Below, in pieces: positions 5,853 to 12,816 of a stretch of DNA of 13,691 nt (positions are counted from its first letter, which is position 1; each line of letters opens with the position of its first letter). The stretch lies in assembly GCA_963578625.1 (NCBI GenBank), contig CAUZEO010000120.1, forward strand, positions 1 to 13,691, in the 5' to 3' direction. This DNA is from CAUZEO01 sp963578625 (lineage in GTDB: Bacteria > Verrucomicrobiota > Kiritimatiellia > SLOV01). Below the pieces are notes generated by a model, which was not told where the DNA came from, made no database searches, and saw only the letters and a program-made list of their open reading frames with translations. The translations under genes were made by a program, and so were the position numbers.

Positions 5853-7427
5853 CTACACTTCTTCCAGCGCGACGTCGTCAAACCATGCCTGCCCCGATCC
5901 TTCCAATTCGAGGTAAAGCCAGCCGAACTCCGTTTTCGGTTGGGCCGTAAAAAGGTCCTCGAAATAGGTCCAGTCGTGATCTCCGGCTGCCGGGCCCGCA
6001 ATGTGTTGAATGCCTCCGGCCTGCGGACGAAACCCGATCTCGTCGAACCGGAATCGCGCCCCCTTTCCCGTCACGCCCTCGCACAGAATCCATCCGCTGA
6101 GCCGGTACTGCTTCCCGCCGTAGAGGTGCGGCGTGGGACCCGCGGAGATTCTTGCCTGCACCAGCTCGTCGTTTCCCTTGCCGCGGAGACGAATGGAGCG
6201 AGTGCCCGAGTGCCCCCGCGAGGGGTCCCAGTAAATCTCGTGCTCTGGAGATTGGGAAACAAAGATCCCCGACGCCGCGACCGTCTGGTCATAGGGAATC
6301 GGATCTTCAAAGTCGCTGACCCGGCCGTAGTAGAATCCTGGTAGAAGGGGGTTGTATACAATGTGACAATGCATATCATTGTCATCGCGATCCGCTTCAT
6401 TCAGCACCGGGTTCGGGTGTGAAGGATCGACGCCGTAGCGGACCGGTGAGGACTGACGAATCAGCCCGTCGGCCGCATCCATGGAGAGACTCAAGAGGCG
6501 GAAATGGGCCGTCCATCGGTATGGGCCGGTCTTCTGCTCTTTCTGCATGTGATGGACCAGGTGTTCGTCATAAATGTTGCAGCAGGTCGCACAGGCGGTC
6601 GGGGGGTTGGTCTGGATGACCTCGACAACCGGATTGGTGTATGGATCCGAGAAATAACCGATGAAGCCGCCGTCGGCCACGCTCCGCTCATCGGGATCGT
6701 TCATTCCCGGAGTCATATAGCCGACCGGATTGTGCGCCCACCGGATGATGCGGCCATCGGGGTTGGCCCAGACCGTACAGCGATGACGCTTGCGTTCCGG
6801 ACGATTGTCGTAGACGCCCCCGGCATAGAAATTCGCATACTCCGTAATATACGGGTCGGGAGACTCGAGTTCCGCCTTCACCTCGGCCACGAAACTGTCC
6901 GGCAGCGGATCGTAGTAGAGCCGGACATCGTGATATCCCCGGATGTTTTCGTCGTGTGAATAGGTGTCGTTGATCCGAAACGAAATCTCGCGGCCGCCGG
7001 ATTCACTGAAGGCCCAATCCATGTTCGGCTTACACTTTGGAAGGTGGTCGTTCGGATCCGCGTTCTTTGTCGGCTTGCCAAGTTCCGGGGGCGTGCGCCA
7101 GATTGTGCCGCCTACGGTTCTGAAACCGTCACCGCTGGGATTCACCCACCACTGGAGAATCAGGCGCCCGCCCTGGTAGGAAGGCGCGTGGTATGGGTCG
7201 GGGATCTCCGCCGGGCGCGGAGGCGCTTTCCCCGGATGCGGCGCTACCCATTCCAGCGTCGCTTCTTTCTTATCGATCAGCCCGACCCGCGTTCCAGCGT
7301 CCGTGACCCAGACGAACCGGTCGTCCGCCGGCTCGAACCGCAGATCGACTTCACGGCCGACCCGGGCCGCCAGACCGCCCTCCGAGACGCCGGCTTGAAG
7401 GGACTTTTCAAGGACGGTTGGTTTCAC
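5853..7427 (-). CDS. Unrecognised protein with a C-terminal carbohydrate-binding-like beta-sandwich
   Basis: I take the GTG at 7427 (524 aa) because AAAGGAAG precedes it at good spacing; an earlier in-frame GTG (7460) and ATG (7451) lack such a site. No signal peptide is evident. Residues about 1-365 are rich in Trp, Tyr, Asp and Pro and look like beta-structure I cannot place, e.g. 'DVRLYYDPLPDSFVAEVKAE', 'CTVWANPDGRIIRWAHNPVG', and the cluster 'PPTACATCCNIYDEHLVHHM' (C279, C282, C283, H289, H292, H293). Residues about 368-524 resemble a CBM-type jelly roll: 'GRVSDFEDP', 'HSGTRSIRLRG', 'LYGGKQYRLSGWI', 'DHDWTYFEDLFTA', 'AWFDDVALEEV'. A glycan-related role is likely, but no catalytic motif can be named. 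It is divergent from the nitrilase-type gene across a 146-bp gap. Confidence 0.75.
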   Translation of the reverse strand: MKPTVLEKSLQAGVSEGGLAARVGREVDLRFEPADDRFVWVTDAGTRVGLIDKKEATLEWVAPHPGKAPPRPAEIPDPYHAPSYQGGRLILQWWVNPSGDGFRTVGGTIWRTPPELGKPTKNADPNDHLPKCKPNMDWAFSESGGREISFRINDTYSHDENIRGYHDVRLYYDPLPDSFVAEVKAELESPDPYITEYANFYAGGVYDNRPERKRHRCTVWANPDGRIIRWAHNPVGYMTPGMNDPDERSVADGGFIGYFSDPYTNPVVEVIQTNPPTACATCCNIYDEHLVHHMQKEQKTGPYRWTAHFRLLSLSMDAADGLIRQSSPVRYGVDPSHPNPVLNEADRDDNDMHCHIVYNPLLPGFYYGRVSDFEDPIPYDQTVAASGIFVSQSPEHEIYWDPSRGHSGTRSIRLRGKGNDELVQARISAGPTPHLYGGKQYRLSGWILCEGVTGKGARFRFDEIGFRPQAGGIQHIAGPAAGDHDWTYFEDLFTAQPKTEFGWLYLELEGSGQAWFDDVALEEV

Positions 7428-7573
7428 AAGGTGATCTTCCTTTATACGCATCGGATTCACAAGGAAATGGAGCGGCGCTGCGCGAATTCATGTTACGGCA
7501 AGTGAAAATGCGAAGCGTTCGCGGCTTGCTGCAATTCGAAGAAGGAGCTATCCATAACGGGTAGAGGTTGAAT

Positions 7574-8470
7574 ATGCGACTGTCCCTGATCCAGATGGCC
7601 AGCAACGCAAAGGACACGGCAGGCAACGTGGCCAAAGCGTGCGAATTCATTGACCAGGCCGCCCAGGACCGTCCAGACCTGATCATACTTCCGGAGTTCT
7701 TCAACACGGGCTATGTATTTATGTATAGGGATTATGACTACTTTTCCCTGGCGGAGCGGGACGACGGTCCAACCATGACCGCGATACAGGACAAAGCTCG
7801 TCAACACAAAGCGCACATCGTGGCGACCATCTGGGAGGAGGAATCACCGGGCATCTATTATGATACGGCTATCATGGTGTCGCCCGACGGACACATTCAG
7901 GGTAAGTTTCGCAAGATCCATCCTGCTGCGAATCGAGCCTTGGAGAAGATCTACTTCAGATATGGGACCCGGTTTCCCGTATTCCAGGTGGCCGAATTCA
8001 AGGTGGGCGCCGTCATTTGCTACGACCTGACCTTTCCGGAATCGGCCCGGTGCGCCGCGCTGAATGGCGCGGAGTTGATCGTGGTGCCGTTTGCCGCTCC
8101 CGCCTACTACGATTCGCCCCATGCCACGAGTCTGCCGGCAGAAATCGGGCCCGACGCGGTGGACCAGGAGCACCGCACGGCATGGTGGAAGGCCCTGATG
8201 ATGACCCGGGCGGCGGAAAACATGGTGTATCTGGCGCCGTGCAATCATGGAGGCAAGGAACTGGACGCCATGATGGGTGGAGGGTCGATGGTCGTGGATC
8301 CCGGAGGAAAAACGCTTTCGGCTGTCGAGGGGGACGAAGGGGTGATCTGCGAAGAGCTGGACCTGGAAGTTGTGCGGCAGGCGCGGATTCGCGCGACCAA
8401 TTTCAGAGACCGCCGCCCGGATCTGTACAAAGTCATGACCACGGAAATGGACGAACTTCATCCACAGTGA
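7574..8470 (+). CDS. Carbon-nitrogen hydrolase (nitrilase superfamily)
   Basis: A 298-aa cytoplasmic amidase or nitrilase. ATG 7574 is preferred over the TTG at 7568 because AGAGG lies about 7 nt before it and the protein then begins 'MRLSLIQMAS', the family's usual first strand. The catalytic triad is visible: E41 in 'IILPEFFNTGY', K114 in 'GKFRKIHP', C149 in 'VGAVICYDLTFPESAR'. The late 'TRAAENMVYLAPCNHGG' and 'GGSMVVDPGGKTL' blocks are also standard. Length is typical of N-carbamoylputrescine amidase, omega-amidase and aliphatic amidase relatives, but the substrate cannot be read from sequence. The gene is intact. Its divergent partner is the carbohydrate-binding-like protein, so they could share a regulatory region. 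Confidence 0.92.
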   Translation: MRLSLIQMASNAKDTAGNVAKACEFIDQAAQDRPDLIILPEFFNTGYVFMYRDYDYFSLAERDDGPTMTAIQDKARQHKAHIVATIWEEESPGIYYDTAIMVSPDGHIQGKFRKIHPAANRALEKIYFRYGTRFPVFQVAEFKVGAVICYDLTFPESARCAALNGAELIVVPFAAPAYYDSPHATSLPAEIGPDAVDQEHRTAWWKALMMTRAAENMVYLAPCNHGGKELDAMMGGGSMVVDPGGKTLSAVEGDEGVICEELDLEVVRQARIRATNFRDRRPDLYKVMTTEMDELHPQ

Positions 8471-8627
8471 GCACCGCAGGAAGCCGCAGACCCGCTCGAC
8501 GATGAATCGCAACGCGGACGGGCAACGAATGCGTAGCCGTATCGCCACGACCCGCAGGGTCAAAAAACTCAGCCGACCTGCAAATGCCCAATTTTGCTCG
8601 ACTTACCGAGGCCACCATCTCCCGATT

Positions 8628-9290
8628 TCAGCCAATCGGCAAGCCCAATTTCAGACCAGATGCTAACCGTGTCCGTGGTAGACTGGGCACGCATGTCGCC
8701 TCGTGAATGTTCAGGCCCTCGTTGACGGCATAGTAGCCGCCATAGGGGCGCTGGATCTCGCAGTCCTCGATACGATTGCGATGGGCGCTCGGCCCCGGCG
8801 CGGAAATGGCCCGCAGCCACCCCGTGCGCTCAGTCAGGTTCGTCCGTGCGGGAGGCGGGCAGTCGATCAGTCGGCATCGACGCAGCACGCTGTCACATAC
8901 GTCTTCGCCGAACACAAACGCGGGCGACGGGCAGCCCCGGAAGGTCAATCCCTCGATGATGACGTGACTGGCTCCGTCGAGTTCCCACGTGGTCCCGCTG
9001 ATCACCGGATCATGGCCTTCGGCGTTGCGGATGACGATCGGCGCATCAGGGGTGCCGCGGTCGGTAAGCCGCACGGGCTGATCATATGTGCCTGAGGCAA
9101 GGAAAACGACATCTCCGCCTTTGAGCTGACCGGCCAGGGACGCCACATGGCGCAACGGATCGCCGACCGCGCCGGAGGCGCCGTCGCGGCCGTTGACGCT
9201 GTCCACGTGATAGTCCGTTCCCCACGCGACGCGGAGCGAAATGATCAAGTAGGTTACAAGGCCAGTTGGAATCCATTTAGGATTCTTCAT
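8628..9290 (-). pseudogene. Truncated pectate-lyase-like right-handed beta-helix protein
   Basis: Starts at ATG 9290, preceded by GAGGAGG, with signal peptide 'MKNPKWIPTGLVTYLIISLR' and cleavage near 'AWG'. The mature start 'DYHVDSVNGRDGASGAVGDP', then 'LKGGDVVFLASGTYDQPVRL', 'PDAPIVIRNAEGHDPVISGT' and 'SHVIIEGLTFRGC', is the N-terminal cap and first coils of secreted polysaccharide lyases or DUF1565-like proteins. Homology-like sequence stops abruptly at 'GGYYAVNEGLNIHEA' (about 8697), after which 22 unrelated residues lead to a stop. Such proteins usually run several hundred residues further, so the gene is cut at about residue 198 and is probably non-functional. 8471-8627 beyond it contains only short palindromes (for example 8549-8561). 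Confidence 0.75.
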
Positions 9291-9347
9291 TGCTTCATCC
9301 TCCTCACTTATTTGTGGAGGGTCTGGAGGGCCTTGGAAAGGGAAAAG
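9252..9347 (-). repeat. 5' gene cassette, copy 1 (leader, RBS, signal peptide)
   Basis: Read on the minus strand, this segment runs from CTTTTCCCTTTCCAAGGCCC through the ribosome-binding site and the first 13 codons of the truncated beta-helix gene. It aligns with 9595-9690 on the plus strand: both have the TTTCCAAGGCCCTC block, about 34 nt of spacer ending in GGAGGAT, ATGAAGAAYCCTAA, then ATTCYAACTGGCYTTGTARCC. The two form an inverted repeat separated by about 250 bp. Confidence 0.8.
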
Positions 9348-9366
9348 TAGTGTGAGGGGGCGGTGA

Positions 9367-9540
9367 ACACATGGGGCATTCGCCAGCGGGAACAACCTGA
9401 TCTTTAAAAACAGCTGCGTTGGGAATGGAACCAACTACGATCTGGACCGCCATAACACCTTCGGTCCGATTGTGGAAGCTGCAGGTGAACTGGGTACTGC
9501 AGATGGTGCCTCGCATCCCTGGGCGAACTTCTCAAGGTAG
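9367..9540 (+). pseudogene. 3' tail of a lost NosD-like beta-helix gene
   Basis: The frame open from 9367 to the TAG at 9538-9540 encodes 'SGNNLIFKNSCVGNGTNYDL' and ends '...ASHPWANFSR'. It matches the C-terminus of the intact beta-helix protein encoded downstream ('FILKNTCAGNGTNYEL' ... 'DPWANFSR'). An in-frame TGA at 9364-9366 and the absence of any start show it is only a gene end. The middle of the tail (DLDRHNTFGPIVEAAGELG) differs from the downstream copy, so this is a diverged paralogue and not a recent duplication. Confidence 0.85.
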
Positions 9541-9575
9541 CCATGGCCCTTATTTCTGAGGGGGAGAGAAGTCGG
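9515..9575 (+). repeat. 3' gene-end repeat, copy 1
   Basis: This stretch runs from ATCCCTGGGCGAAC through CTTCTCAAGGTAG and continues into noncoding GCCCTTATTTCTGAGGGGG and AGAGAAGTCGG. It is nearly identical to 11048-11111 and recurs in decayed form at 12671-12735. The noncoding part contains a stem CCCTTA-TTTC-TGAGGG (9547-9562). Confidence 0.85.
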
Positions 9576-9582
9576 CTCATAT

Positions 9583-9605
9583 AAGGGGAAACACCTTTTC
9601 CCCTT
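9583..9605 (+). terminator. Terminator-like hairpin upstream of the NosD-like gene
   Basis: AAGGGGAAA-CACCT-TTTCCCCTT forms a perfect 9-bp stem just after the paralogue tail. It could be the lost gene's terminator. The 3' arm overlaps the start of the 5' cassette of the next gene, so it might instead be a leader element of that gene. Confidence 0.5.
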
Positions 9606-9690
9606 TCCAAGGCCCTCTAGGTCCATCAGAATGCCCATGGAGGATAAAACGATGAAGAACCCTAAGCGTATTCTAACTGGCTTTGTAGCC
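9595..9690 (+). repeat. 5' gene cassette, copy 2 (leader, RBS, signal peptide)
   Basis: Counterpart of 9252-9347 in the opposite orientation. It holds CTTTTCCCCTTTCCAAGGCC, the GGAGG ribosome-binding site at 9639-9643 and the first 13 codons of the intact beta-helix gene. Conservation continues from noncoding leader into coding sequence. Confidence 0.8.
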
Positions 9691-11073
9691 ACACTGTGGA
9701 TGTTCATGGGAACCGATGTAATGGGACAGGGATCTCTTACCCCTCCCGGTGCGCCGGGTGAGACCATGAAGACCCTCGAGGAGGTCTATGAGCGGACAGA
9801 CCCCCGCACCCCGATCTCCAGCCTGCCCTACACGATCAGTGAACCCGGCTCCTACTACCTTACCGGGAATCTCAGTTCTACAACGAATGGCATCGTCATC
9901 GAGTCCAGCGGCGTCACCGTGGATCTGATGGGCTTCTCCCTCACCGGGGATGAGGGTGGTTTTTATGAGGACGGTATAACTGTGCGTGCGGTGCCGGTGA
10001 TAGACAAGGTGGTGATCAAGGGAGGAACAATCAGCGGATTCCATGCGGGGTTGCACTGCAGGTTCATGAACAACAGCCGGATCGAGGGATTGGTAGTTTC
10101 CGGTAACGTTTGGAATGGCGTTTTCCTTGATGGCGGGCCCGGTGGTCAACCATGCAGTTGGAACACCTTTTCGAATTGTACCATTAACGAAAATGGAGGC
10201 ACAGGTGTCTGGCTTGATGCGCGTAACGGCGCCCAGTGCAATGGAAATACCTTTTCGGACTGTACCATCAGTGCAAACGGGGATGGCGTAATTCTTTATG
10301 GTTACGATAGCGAGTGCTATGGAAATACCTTTTCTGGTTGCACCATCACCGAAAACGAAAACGATGGCTTCTCTTTTTCCGGAAGCAGTAGGAACATCAT
10401 TTCTGGTTCAACCATCAGTGGAAATACCAAGGTAGGCGTGGATCTCTACAGAGGCAATGGGAACACCATTGCTGATTGCTCCATCAGCAGGAATGGAAGC
10501 AGTGGCATCTATCTCAGAGCCTACACAGAAAAACAGTGCGATGGAAACACCATTGTTGATTGCTCCATCAGCAGGAATGGAAGCCATGGCATCTTCCTTT
10601 CGGCCAGCTCCGGCCAATGCAATGGGAACAGGATTACAGATTGCACCGTCAGCGGGAATGGAGACAGGGGCGTCTATCTTTATGGCAATAATGGCCCGTG
10701 CGATGGGAACACCCTTTCTGGTTGTACCATCAGCGGGAATGAAAGCTACGGCGTCTATCTTCAAGACTCCACCGGCCAGTGCAGTGGGAACACGATTCGA
10801 GAAAACACGGTTAGCGGAAACGGTTACACGGGAATCTCTCTCTATAAAGCTGATGGGAACCGAGTTGAAGGGAACACGATTTGGGGCACGACAGGAGAAG
10901 GAGACACCTATGGGATTCGAACAGTCAGCACCACGGATAACTTCATCCTGAAAAACACCTGCGCGGGGAATGGAACCAACTACGAACTGGATTCCGATGA
11001 CACTGCTGGACCCATCGTGAGTGCCTCCGGTTTTCTTTCAGGGACAGATCCCTGGGCGAACTTCTCAAGGTAG
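9652..11073 (+). CDS. Secreted NosD-like right-handed parallel beta-helix repeat protein
   Basis: The 473-aa exported protein starts at ATG 9652, 8 nt after GGAGG; an upstream in-frame ATG (9631) sits before the ribosome-binding site and is unlikely. The signal peptide 'MKNPKRILTGFVATLWMFMG' is followed by cleavage near 'VMGQG'. Residues about 28-100 form a cap typical of PVC proteins ('PRTPISSLPYTISEPGSYYL', 'IVIESSGVTVDLMGFSLTG'). From about 130 to 440 there are about ten beta-helix coils with repeating 'GNTxxDCxISxNGxxGIxL' units. The end 'GNGTNYELDSDDTAGPIV' ... 'DPWANFSR' matches the paralogue tail at 9367. Such proteins bind or cleave polysaccharides or act as surface adhesins; no catalytic residues can be picked out. 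Intact, monocistronic. Confidence 0.88.
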   Translation: MKNPKRILTGFVATLWMFMGTDVMGQGSLTPPGAPGETMKTLEEVYERTDPRTPISSLPYTISEPGSYYLTGNLSSTTNGIVIESSGVTVDLMGFSLTGDEGGFYEDGITVRAVPVIDKVVIKGGTISGFHAGLHCRFMNNSRIEGLVVSGNVWNGVFLDGGPGGQPCSWNTFSNCTINENGGTGVWLDARNGAQCNGNTFSDCTISANGDGVILYGYDSECYGNTFSGCTITENENDGFSFSGSSRNIISGSTISGNTKVGVDLYRGNGNTIADCSISRNGSSGIYLRAYTEKQCDGNTIVDCSISRNGSHGIFLSASSGQCNGNRITDCTVSGNGDRGVYLYGNNGPCDGNTLSGCTISGNESYGVYLQDSTGQCSGNTIRENTVSGNGYTGISLYKADGNRVEGNTIWGTTGEGDTYGIRTVSTTDNFILKNTCAGNGTNYELDSDDTAGPIVSASGFLSGTDPWANFSR

Positions 11074-11111
11074 CCATAGCCCTTATTTCTGAGGGGGGGG
11101 AGAGAAGTCGG
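11048..11111 (+). repeat. 3' gene-end repeat, copy 2
   Basis: Last codons and 3' flank of the intact beta-helix gene, nearly identical to 9515-9575. The stem CCCTTA (11080-11085) / TGAGGG (11090-11095) contains one G-U pair. A run of nine G replaces the GGGGG of copy 1. Confidence 0.85.
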
Positions 11112-11135
11112 TTGTTCTATCATCTGTTAACGATG

Positions 11136-11179
11136 GAGCATGAGGACTTCCTCCTCTTACTGGAGCGCCTTCCATGCTC
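11136..11179. terminator. Long-loop inverted repeat between convergent genes
   Basis: GAGCATG (11136-11142) pairs with CATGCTC (11173-11179), and a smaller GAGG-ACTT-CCTC stem sits just inside it. It fills the gap between the beta-helix gene (+) and the LRR gene (-), the expected place for a shared terminator, but no T-run is present. Confidence 0.35.
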
Positions 11180-11192
11180 TTAGCCGACTGCA

Positions 11193-12509
11193 TCATCGTT
11201 TCATCGCGCGAATCCGCTCCGCTCGCCGTTCCAACTTCTTGGCCTCCTCGGTTCGCTCCGTGGCTCTGTAGAGCTCGGTCAGGTTGTTCAGGCTGTTGGC
11301 CCCGAACGTGATGCTCGTCAGGCTGCTGCAGTCACGGAAGGCATAATTCCCGATGCTGGTGACACTGTTGGGGAGCGTGATGTTGGCCAGGCTGCTGCAG
11401 CCACGAAAGGCAGAACTCCCGATGCTGGTAACGCTGTCGGGAACGGTGACGCTGGCCAGGCTCCTGCAGCCATAGAAGGCAGAATACCCGATGCTGGTGA
11501 TACTGTTGGGGAGCGTGATGTTGGCCAGGCTGCTGCAGCCACGAAAGACAGAACTCCCGATGCTGGTAACGCTGTCGGGAACGGTGACGCTGGCCAGGCT
11601 CCTGCAGCCATAGAAGGCAGAATACCCGATGCTGGTGACGCTCCCGGGGATGGTGACGCTGGCCAGGCTGGTGCAGTCACTGAAGGCATAGTCCCCGATG
11701 CTGGTGACGCTCCCAGGGATGGTAATGCTGGGCAGGCTGGTGCAGTAATCGAAGGCATAGTCCCCGATGCTAGTGACGCTCTCTGGAATCTCGTACGCCC
11801 CGCTGTTCCCCCCAGGGCAGACAATTAAAATCGTCTTGGCTTTGTTGAATAGCACCCCATCCTCACTGGAATAGGCTATATTTCCCTCCGACACCGCGAT
11901 ACTGGTCAGGCTGGTGCAGTCACTGAAGGCATAGTCCCCGATGCTGGTGACGCTACTGGGGATCGTGATGCTGGTCAGGTTGGTGCAGGTAGCGAAGGCC
12001 CCTTGCCCGATGCTGGTGACGCCATCAGGAATCGTGATGCTCGTCAGGCTGGTGCAGCCCCAGAAGGCTTCATACCCGGTGCTGGTGACGCTCCCGGGGA
12101 TGGTGACGCTGGCCAGGCTGGTGCAGTCACTGAAGGCATAGTCCCCGATGCTGGTGACGCTCTCTGGAATCGCGTACGCCCCGCTTTTCCCCCCAGGGCA
12201 GACAATTAAAATCGTCTTGGCTTTGTTGAATAGCACCCCATCCTCACTGGAATAGGCCATATTTCCCTCCGACACCGCGATACTGGCCAGGCTGCTGCAG
12301 TCGTAAAAAGCATCATACCCGATGCTGGTGACCGGTTTGCCCTCGATGGTCTCAGGAATAACCAGTGCGCCGGAGGCGGCTGTGTCGCAGTCCGTGATGG
12401 TGACGGTGGCGCCGCTGGCGTCATAAGTCAGGTCGTTAATGTCCGCAGCGTAGAGCGGTAATGCGGCACAAATGAGGAACAGGAATGCGAGAATCGTTGT
12501 AGCTTTCAT
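11193..12509 (-). CDS. Secreted BspA-type leucine-rich-repeat protein with a TPR-like C-terminal tail
   Basis: The 438-aa protein has a clear signal peptide (MKATTILAFLFLICAALPLY, cleavage near 'YAA-D'). After a short N-terminal segment ('LTYDASGATVTITDCDTAAS') it consists of about fifteen 23-residue LRR_5 units of the pattern 'IPxSVTSIGxxAFxxCxSLxSVT'. These are interrupted twice by the island 'NMAYSSEDGVLFNKAKTILI' found in BspA-like surface proteins. BspA-type proteins are usually adhesins or host/matrix-binding proteins. The last 34 residues (NSLNNLTELYRATERTEEAK to RIRAMKR) are not LRR; they read like the final helix pair of a TPR protein. The ribosome-binding site is weak (AGAGG about 12 nt before ATG). 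Long near-identical DNA repeats indicate recent array growth. Confidence 0.88.
   Translation of the reverse strand: MKATTILAFLFLICAALPLYAADINDLTYDASGATVTITDCDTAASGALVIPETIEGKPVTSIGYDAFYDCSSLASIAVSEGNMAYSSEDGVLFNKAKTILIVCPGGKSGAYAIPESVTSIGDYAFSDCTSLASVTIPGSVTSTGYEAFWGCTSLTSITIPDGVTSIGQGAFATCTNLTSITIPSSVTSIGDYAFSDCTSLTSIAVSEGNIAYSSEDGVLFNKAKTILIVCPGGNSGAYEIPESVTSIGDYAFDYCTSLPSITIPGSVTSIGDYAFSDCTSLASVTIPGSVTSIGYSAFYGCRSLASVTVPDSVTSIGSSVFRGCSSLANITLPNSITSIGYSAFYGCRSLASVTVPDSVTSIGSSAFRGCSSLANITLPNSVTSIGNYAFRDCSSLTSITFGANSLNNLTELYRATERTEEAKKLERRAERIRAMKR
11367..11642 (-). repeat. Tandem 138-bp duplication inside the LRR gene
   Basis: Copies at 11367-11504 and 11505-11642, each two 23-aa LRR units (46 codons). 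They differ at only a few positions, for example CACGAAAGG versus CACGAAAGA, which changes SSAF to SSVF. A second, longer repeat with 381-bp spacing carries the 'YSSEDGVLFNKAKTILIVCP' island (around 11755-11915 and 12137-12296). Confidence 0.85.
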
Positions 12510-12670
12510 GTCGCAATTATTACCTCTGCAGTCGCCCTTGGCAAGGGTAGAGGTAGGGTGACAGGAGACCCCCGAAACCGATACTCAGATGAGTCAGCAG
12601 CGTGAGTCTACGGACCTCAACGGATACTGGTTGGTTTTGATCGACCGCCACCCGCCGCACCCGGGAGATG

Positions 12671-12735
12671 CCTCGCATCGTTGAACGAACTTCTCAAGGT
12701 CGCCATAGCCCTCATTGCTGAGGGGGATTCCAGAG
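12671..12735 (+). repeat. 3' gene-end repeat, copy 3 (decayed)
   Basis: GCCTCGCATC, CGAACTTCTCAAGG, GCCATAGCCCT and CTGAGGGGG follow the order of the other two copies, but the stop TAG has become TCG and an indel breaks the WANFSR frame. The hairpin is kept and improved: CCCTCA (12709-12714) pairs perfectly with TGAGGG (12719-12724). It shows that another beta-helix gene once ended here. The rest of 12510-12816 contains no gene I can see. Confidence 0.75.
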
Positions 12736-12753
12736 GGCGGGAAGCTGATAGGG

Positions 12754-12772
12754 AGAAGCGCAAGCTTCTTTT
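12754..12772 (+). terminator. Intrinsic-terminator-like hairpin with GNRA loop
   Basis: AGAAGC-GCAA-GCTTCT followed by TTT on the plus strand. The 6-bp stem is capped by a GNRA tetraloop, 20 bp after the third gene-end repeat, so it probably served the vanished plus-strand gene. It could also act on read-through towards the minus-strand remnant beyond. Confidence 0.5.
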
Positions 12773-12816
12773 ACGCTTGGGCTACTGGGGGTAAACCCTT
12801 CCTCCTCTGATTCGGA

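Noticed and set aside
7526..7554. Possible sigma-70 promoter TTGCTG-17 bp-TATCCA ahead of the nitrilase-type gene
   Set aside because: Each box matches only three of six consensus bases and would leave a leader of about 10 nt; spacing alone is not enough.
8549..8561. GACCC-GCA-GGGTC hairpin next to an A-run, considered as a terminator
   Set aside because: The A-run would give T on the wrong side of the stem for minus-strand transcription and A after the stem for plus-strand transcription.
7844..8563. Minus-strand open frame opposite the nitrilase-type gene
   Set aside because: The plus strand has the E-K-C triad, start and RBS; the antisense frame reads as arginine/histidine-rich noise.
10457..10951. 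Plus-strand second frame in the beta-helix gene with repeated 'APSAGMEA' units
   Set aside because: The apparent repeat is only the frame-shifted image of the beta-helix coil repeats.
11318..11824. Minus-strand alternate frame rich in Ala/Pro/Ser repeats within the LRR gene
   Set aside because: It is the shifted reading of the tandem LRR DNA; no start context, and the LRR frame is clearly the coding one.
9652..12509. Repeats considered as a possible CRISPR array
   Set aside because: All repeats are in-frame coding units without unique spacers of constant length.
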